Shown: piece by piece, positions 60,066-64,000 of the stretch
How positions within the stretch are numbered: position 1 is the first letter of the stretch
Layout: every line of letters begins with the position of its first letter
Assembly: GCA_029001845.1 (NCBI GenBank)
Contig: JAREWP010000101.1
Span: 62,001 to 126,000, forward strand
From: Candidatus Magnetocorallium paracelense
GTDB lineage: Bacteria; Nitrospirota; Thermodesulfovibrionia; Thermodesulfovibrionales; Magnetobacteriaceae
Direction of reading: 5' to 3'
DNA: 64,000 nt
The notes under the pieces: model-generated
Seen by the model: only the letters and a program-made list of their open reading frames with translations
Databases searched by the model: none
What the model was told of the DNA's origin: nothing
Translations under genes and position numbers: made by a program

Positions 60066-63004
60066 GATTTTTCTTTCATTTCAGGACAAATAATCGAATA
60101 CCCCTTCTCAAGAAATTGCAATGTTTCTTTGAAATGGAGGGGTCTGCTGATATAAAATCCCTGGATTGAACTGCATCCTTTGTAACAGAAGAAATCGAGC
60201 TGCTCTTTTGTCTCTACCCCTTCGGCTGTCACCTCTACGCCAAGGCTCCGGGCAATGGCAATAATGGCATCCACAACAGCGGCTTTGTCACTGTTTGTAA
60301 TGATATCACGGACCAGTAATCTGTCAATTTTGATTTTCTCTATTGGCAGTAATTTAAGACTGCTTAAAGAAGAGTAGCCTGTACCGAAATCGTCAATAGT
60401 AAGACGAACTCCTATTTTGTGAAGTTCATTAAGCATGCTTATAGAAATGTCCATATTTTGCATTACTAATTCCTCTGTCAGTTCAAGTTCAAGGTATTCG
60501 GGGTTTAAGCCTGTTTTATCAATAACATTCGTTATGGTCTCGATTAAAAATTTTTGATTGAACTGCTTTCCCGTTATATTTACGGCAACAGGTAAACAAT
60601 GAAATCCGGCTGTTTGCCACAACTTGTTTTGTTCGCAGGCAGTGTTGAGCGCCCATTCGCCTATGGGGACAATGATTTCGGACTCTTTTATTGTATGTAT
60701 GAAGTTGTCGGCTTCGATAACACCCCTTTCAGGGTGCATCCATCTGAGTAAAGCTTCTGTCCCTGTAATCTCTCCTGTGAGTATATTAACCTGAGGCTGA
60801 TAGTATAAAAGTAGTTCATTGCACTGTATGGCATGTCGGAGTTCCTTCTCTATCCTGTGTTTTTCTATAGTCATATAATTTAAGTCAGTTGTAAAATATC
60901 GATATTTATTCCTCCCGCTCCTCTTTGCCGAATACATGGCTGTGTCTGCATTGGTTAGCAGAATTTCGGCCTCTTCACCATTAACGGGATACATACTTAT
61001 ACCTATACTTGCACCGATGGAACATTCCAGTCCGTCAAGAAAAAAAATCGATGACATCGCTTTTATGATTTTATTGGCAATGCTTCCCGCATCGTTAGGT
61101 TTTTTGATTTTAGAGAGTATAATGGCGAATTCATCTCCTCCCATTCTTGCTACTGTATCCATTTTTCTTACGCAATTGACAAGCCTTGAAGATGCCTCTT
61201 TAAGCAGTTTATCTCCAATACTGTGACCATAGGTATCGTTTATAAACTTGAATCTGTCCAGGTCAACAAAAAGAAGTGCAAGCTTTCTATTGTTTCTGCT
61301 TGCCTCTTTTATGGATTGCTTCAGGCGATCAAAAAACAAAACTCTGTTAGGGAGATCTGTCAGCGCGTCAAAATTTGCCATATATTCTAACCGTTGCCTT
61401 GCAAGCTTTCTCTCCGTTACATCCATATAAACATTGAAATGCTGTGTATCTCCCTTGTCGTTCTTCTGAGATATGGAACTGACGGAAGCCCAAAATATGT
61501 TTCCGTCTTTACGCTTGAGCCGTACATCGTAATTATGAACAGGCCCGTTGTTTGCCAAACTAAGATACTTATCAAAATCTCCTGAGTCATAGAAGTTTGA
61601 AAACAGAGGGTATTGCAGAAACTCTTCCTTTGAATCAAAGCCGAACATATCTATCATCGATGGATTAACATCGATAAAAAAGCCTTGTCTCCCCGGCGTA
61701 CTCAGAGATATGCCTACAGGCAGGAGCTCTATCATATCGCGATATCTCTTTTCAGAGACCTTTAAAGCCTCTTCCATTCTCTTCTGGTCGGTGATATCTT
61801 TTGAAATATGGACGTATTTATCAATTTCATTCATCTCGTTTCTGATCGGATAAACCGTGACTTCAACAAACTGTTTATGCAATTCTCTGTTAAAATGTGT
61901 GTGAAAAACGGTTGTCGGTTTGCCCGTCGATAACAATTCATGAACAGGGCAGGGGTCATTCGGCGGCTTACAGGGTGTGTCTCGAAGGTGCGTTACGTTA
62001 TGGCAACAATGACCGATAATGTCGTTCGGTTCAATACCGGTCAACTCCAGCGCCGCCTTATTGGCCCACAGGATTTTAAGGTCCTTATCAAGGAGAAGAA
62101 TATGCTCTGAAATTCCGTGGGTCAGATCCTCGAGCATTTGTGACGTTTCTCTCAGTCGGTTCTCCATGTGTTTTCGTTCGGTTATATCTCTTAATAAAGC
62201 AAGGCAGGCATCTGTACCGTTCCATTCTATTTTCCCGGTCTTCATTTCCGAATAAATGACATGTTCGTTTTTTTGGAGAATATTGATTTCTGTTGTTCCT
62301 TCCATTGGTATGGGATACCCGAAATGCTTGTTTTGCATATCTTCAAAAGTGCGCTGAAGAAGAGTCTCCGCTGTTTGGTTCATGAATTTAACAATTCCAT
62401 AGGTATCGATCACAACAACACCGTCTGTACTCTTTTCTACAATATTGTGGAAATTATCCTTGCTTTCTTCCAACTCCTGTTTATATTGGTTGCATAAAGA
62501 GTTTTCTCTCTTTAAATCCTTTAAAGCCCTTTCCAGTTGCATTGTTCTTTCCTTTACCGTATTCTCCAGATTATTTGCACATGTTTTTAAGTCGGATTTC
62601 GCCAGGTTGGTTAAAAAAAGGTTTTTTACCAACCCTTTCAGTTCATAGAGATTAAAAGGTTTCCTTAGAAAAGAACTCACTCCCAGTTCGAAGCATCTTT
62701 CCATATCTTCATCATTACCATGGCCGGTTAAAACAATTACAGAGTATAATTCGGCGGGAGAGATATCTATCCTCTCCAAAAACTCGAAACCGTCCATCAC
62801 CGGCATTCTCAAGTCCAGCAGTACGAGAGCGGGATGTGTTTCATAGAAAATTTGTAAGCCTTTCTTTCCGTCTTCAGCGGATAAAACACGATACCCTTCC
62901 TTTGACAGATGTCTTGCAATTTCATCGGACACAATCTGTTCGTCTTCAATAATTAAAATGTCGAAATTTTTGTTTATCTGTTGATCCGTCAGCGCCTCGG
63001 ACAT
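60062..63004 (-). CDS. Response regulator REC-PAS3-GGDEF-EAL
   Basis: 980 soluble residues. Receiver (13-130) with LVLLDLRMPVMDG and FLRKPFN; a coil; three PAS domains (about 195-300, 305-430, 440-560; ends [26 protein letters not shown]), the second with a Cys-rich stretch (CCHNVTHLRDTPCKPPNDPC) that could bind a metal or heme; GGDEF (about 570-735) with ARMGGDEFAII; EAL (about 745-975) with EALLRWMHPERG, LELTEELV and DDFGTGYSS. Both active sites look intact, so it may make and break c-di-GMP. Its stop overlaps the KaiA-like gene start (ATGA), coupling c-di-GMP turnover to the Kai genes. Confidence 0.93.
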   Translation of the reverse strand: MSEALTDQQINKNFDILIIEDEQIVSDEIARHLSKEGYRVLSAEDGKKGLQIFYETHPALVLLDLRMPVMDGFEFLERIDISPAELYSVIVLTGHGNDEDMERCFELGVSSFLRKPFNLYELKGLVKNLFLTNLAKSDLKTCANNLENTVKERTMQLERALKDLKRENSLCNQYKQELEESKDNFHNIVEKSTDGVVVIDTYGIVKFMNQTAETLLQRTFEDMQNKHFGYPIPMEGTTEINILQKNEHVIYSEMKTGKIEWNGTDACLALLRDITERKHMENRLRETSQMLEDLTHGISEHILLLDKDLKILWANKAALELTGIEPNDIIGHCCHNVTHLRDTPCKPPNDPCPVHELLSTGKPTTVFHTHFNRELHKQFVEVTVYPIRNEMNEIDKYVHISKDITDQKRMEEALKVSEKRYRDMIELLPVGISLSTPGRQGFFIDVNPSMIDMFGFDSKEEFLQYPLFSNFYDSGDFDKYLSLANNGPVHNYDVRLKRKDGNIFWASVSSISQKNDKGDTQHFNVYMDVTERKLARQRLEYMANFDALTDLPNRVLFFDRLKQSIKEASRNNRKLALLFVDLDRFKFINDTYGHSIGDKLLKEASSRLVNCVRKMDTVARMGGDEFAIILSKIKKPNDAGSIANKIIKAMSSIFFLDGLECSIGASIGISMYPVNGEEAEILLTNADTAMYSAKRSGRNKYRYFTTDLNYMTIEKHRIEKELRHAIQCNELLLYYQPQVNILTGEITGTEALLRWMHPERGVIEADNFIHTIKESEIIVPIGEWALNTACEQNKLWQTAGFHCLPVAVNITGKQFNQKFLIETITNVIDKTGLNPEYLELELTEELVMQNMDISISMLNELHKIGVRLTIDDFGTGYSSLSSLKLLPIEKIKIDRLLVRDIITNSDKAAVVDAIIAIARSLGVEVTAEGVETKEQLDFFCYKGCSSIQGFYISRPLHFKETLQFLEKGYSIICPEMKEKS

Positions 63005-63030
63005 TTTTTTCTCCTTGTTATAATTATTCT

Positions 63031-63182
63031 AAAAACGGCAGTCAGCTGTCAGCGATCAGCTTTCAGCTAAATAAATTCCTGATATTACACTTAAAATATG
63101 CATCATCATACGGGTGAGTTATAATTAAGCTGTTGTAATTAAAATCCTGACAGATGATGGTTGACTGATAAATGTTTTTTTT
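63031..63182. repeat. Dispersed element AAAAACGGCAGTCAGC (copy 2)
   Basis: AAAAACGGCAGTCAGCTGTC at one end and TTGACTGATAAATGTTTTTTTT at the other enclose the same block order as 47646-47808. It lies in the 263-bp gap between two c-di-GMP genes of the Kai cluster and probably contains no gene. Confidence 0.72.
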
Positions 63183-63267
63183 AGGATCATTGCTCACAGG
63201 GGCCTGTGGTCTGTATAAAGAGATTTGGTTTCATTACTCTATACTCGAGCTTTAAAAAACCGTTTCT

Positions 63268-64000
63268 TTAACCGGCCTCTGATCTCGGAATACTGTGAAC
63301 AGTTTCAAATTTTACTTTGTTTTGCAAAAATCTCATTATCTCCTCAGATGGCGTTGGTTTGCCAAAATAGTACCCCTGGATTTCATTACACCCCGATTGA
63401 TTAAGGAAATCCAGTTGTTCCTTTGTTTCGACTCCTTCTGCAATCACTCCGAGTCTCAGGGTATTCGCCATGGCGATGATTGTTTTTACAATGGCTGCGT
63501 CATCGGCGTCTGTCGTGATATCCGTAACAAATGATCTGTCTATTTTAAGCCTTGTTATTGGAAGCTTTTTCAGATAGCGAAGCGAGGAATAGCCTGTTCC
63601 GAAATCGTCCAAAGAGAGAGCTATACCCATTTCTTTTAATTTTGTTAGTTTTGAGATTGTAGAATCGATGTCATGGAGGACAATATCCTCTGTCAACTCC
63701 AGTTCCAGATGCTCAGGCGCCAGTCTTGATTTTTCAAGAGCATCGGTTACTGTGTCTACAAAGTCTCGCTGTTTTAAAAAGTCGCCTGAAAGGTTGACAG
63801 CGACTGTCATATTTGGAAAACCCGAGTCCTGCCACTCTCTGTTTTGAGTACAGGCGCTGTAAAGCACCCATCTGTCAATAGATGCAAGCAACCCTGTCTC
63901 CTGTGCAATGGGAATAAAATGTATAGGAGAGAGGATGCCTCTAAGAGGATGTCGCCATCTGACTAATGCCTCCACTCCGGTGAGTTCGTTTTTCATTGTA
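63268..64000 (-). CDS. EAL-domain phosphodiesterase (5' end outside window)
   Basis: Partial gene; at least 244 residues remain, covering most of an EAL domain: VEALVRWRHPLRG, AVNLSGDFL, LELTEDIVL, LDDFGTGYSSLRYL, KIDRSFV, EGVET and GYYFGKP, the complete set for Mg-dependent c-di-GMP hydrolysis. The first Met (63996) is within the domain, before GVEAL, and the frame is open to the edge, so an N-terminal sensory or GGDEF part lies outside. It is the upstream neighbour of the Kai cluster on the same strand. Its C-terminal part is close to the EAL domain at 60062. Confidence 0.9.
   Translation of the reverse strand, partial: TMKNELTGVEALVRWRHPLRGILSPIHFIPIAQETGLLASIDRWVLYSACTQNREWQDSGFPNMTVAVNLSGDFLKQRDFVDTVTDALEKSRLAPEHLELELTEDIVLHDIDSTISKLTKLKEMGIALSLDDFGTGYSSLRYLKKLPITRLKIDRSFVTDITTDADDAAIVKTIIAMANTLRLGVIAEGVETKEQLDFLNQSGCNEIQGYYFGKPTPSEEIMRFLQNKVKFETVHSIPRSEAG

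Overview
The window reads as chromosome of a motile, Gram-negative, free-living bacterium with a base composition of roughly 40% GC by eye. Lipoproteins, type II secretion pseudopilins, MotAB, PilZ proteins, a selenoprotein and a very dense two-component / cyclic-di-GMP network suggest a Desulfobacterota- or Nitrospirota-like lineage. No marker here fixes the taxon, so this is inference. I see no rRNA, tRNA, CRISPR array, prophage or intact insertion sequence.

Layout. 1-3100: tail of an unknown exported or pilin-like protein, then pyrB-pyrC, where PyrB carries a PyrI-type zinc module. 3081-7987 (minus): motB, motA, two paralogous YcgR-like PilZ proteins and a hybrid kinase. 8290-13270 (plus): hemerythrin chemoreceptor, a UGA-decoded UXX-star-type selenoprotein missed by standard ORF calling, a REC-HK-REC-Hpt kinase and a lone receiver. 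13331-20142: zinc-ribbon protein, gspG-gspH, CheX, VanZ, cupin, YjbQ, DVU0298-like, REC-REC-HD-GYP and a small orphan. 20143-23951: decayed region with a 5'-truncated secreted protein and a GGDEF scrap. 23952-28372: rhodanese protein and a substrate-binding protein overlapping a Cache-HAMP-PP2C phosphatase. 28711-32528: small coiled-coil protein, greB, a hybrid kinase and an HD-GYP regulator. 32654-38450 (minus): broken phd antitoxin and the livHMGFK operon, with repeat elements in three of its four gaps. 38827-47549 (plus): HAMP-GAF-hemerythrin protein, two binding proteins, a large diguanylate cyclase, truncated hemoglobin and a secreted protein. 47816-52452 (minus): REC-GGDEF and a 1240-residue hybrid kinase. 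52920-55344 (plus): lone VorB-like subunit and an SprT-like protease.

The most unusual region is 55389-64000, all on the minus strand: EAL protein (cut by the edge), REC-PAS-GGDEF-EAL, a REC protein with a KaiA/RsbU-like C-terminal bundle, KaiB, KaiC, a second KaiB and a REC-PAS histidine kinase. KaiC keeps both Walker A motifs, both glutamate pairs and the Thr/Ser/Thr phosphosites. A KaiA-like protein beside kaiB-kaiC in an apparently non-cyanobacterial genome, bracketed by c-di-GMP enzymes and a kinase, could be an undescribed clock- or timer-like module.

Overall, signals (O2/NO through hemerythrins and hemoglobin, solutes through orphan binding proteins, phosphorelays) appear to converge on c-di-GMP, PilZ brakes and MotAB. 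Intergenic space is loaded with short inverted-repeat elements of at least five families. Many promoters share an extended -10 box, TGCTATAAT or a one-base variant.
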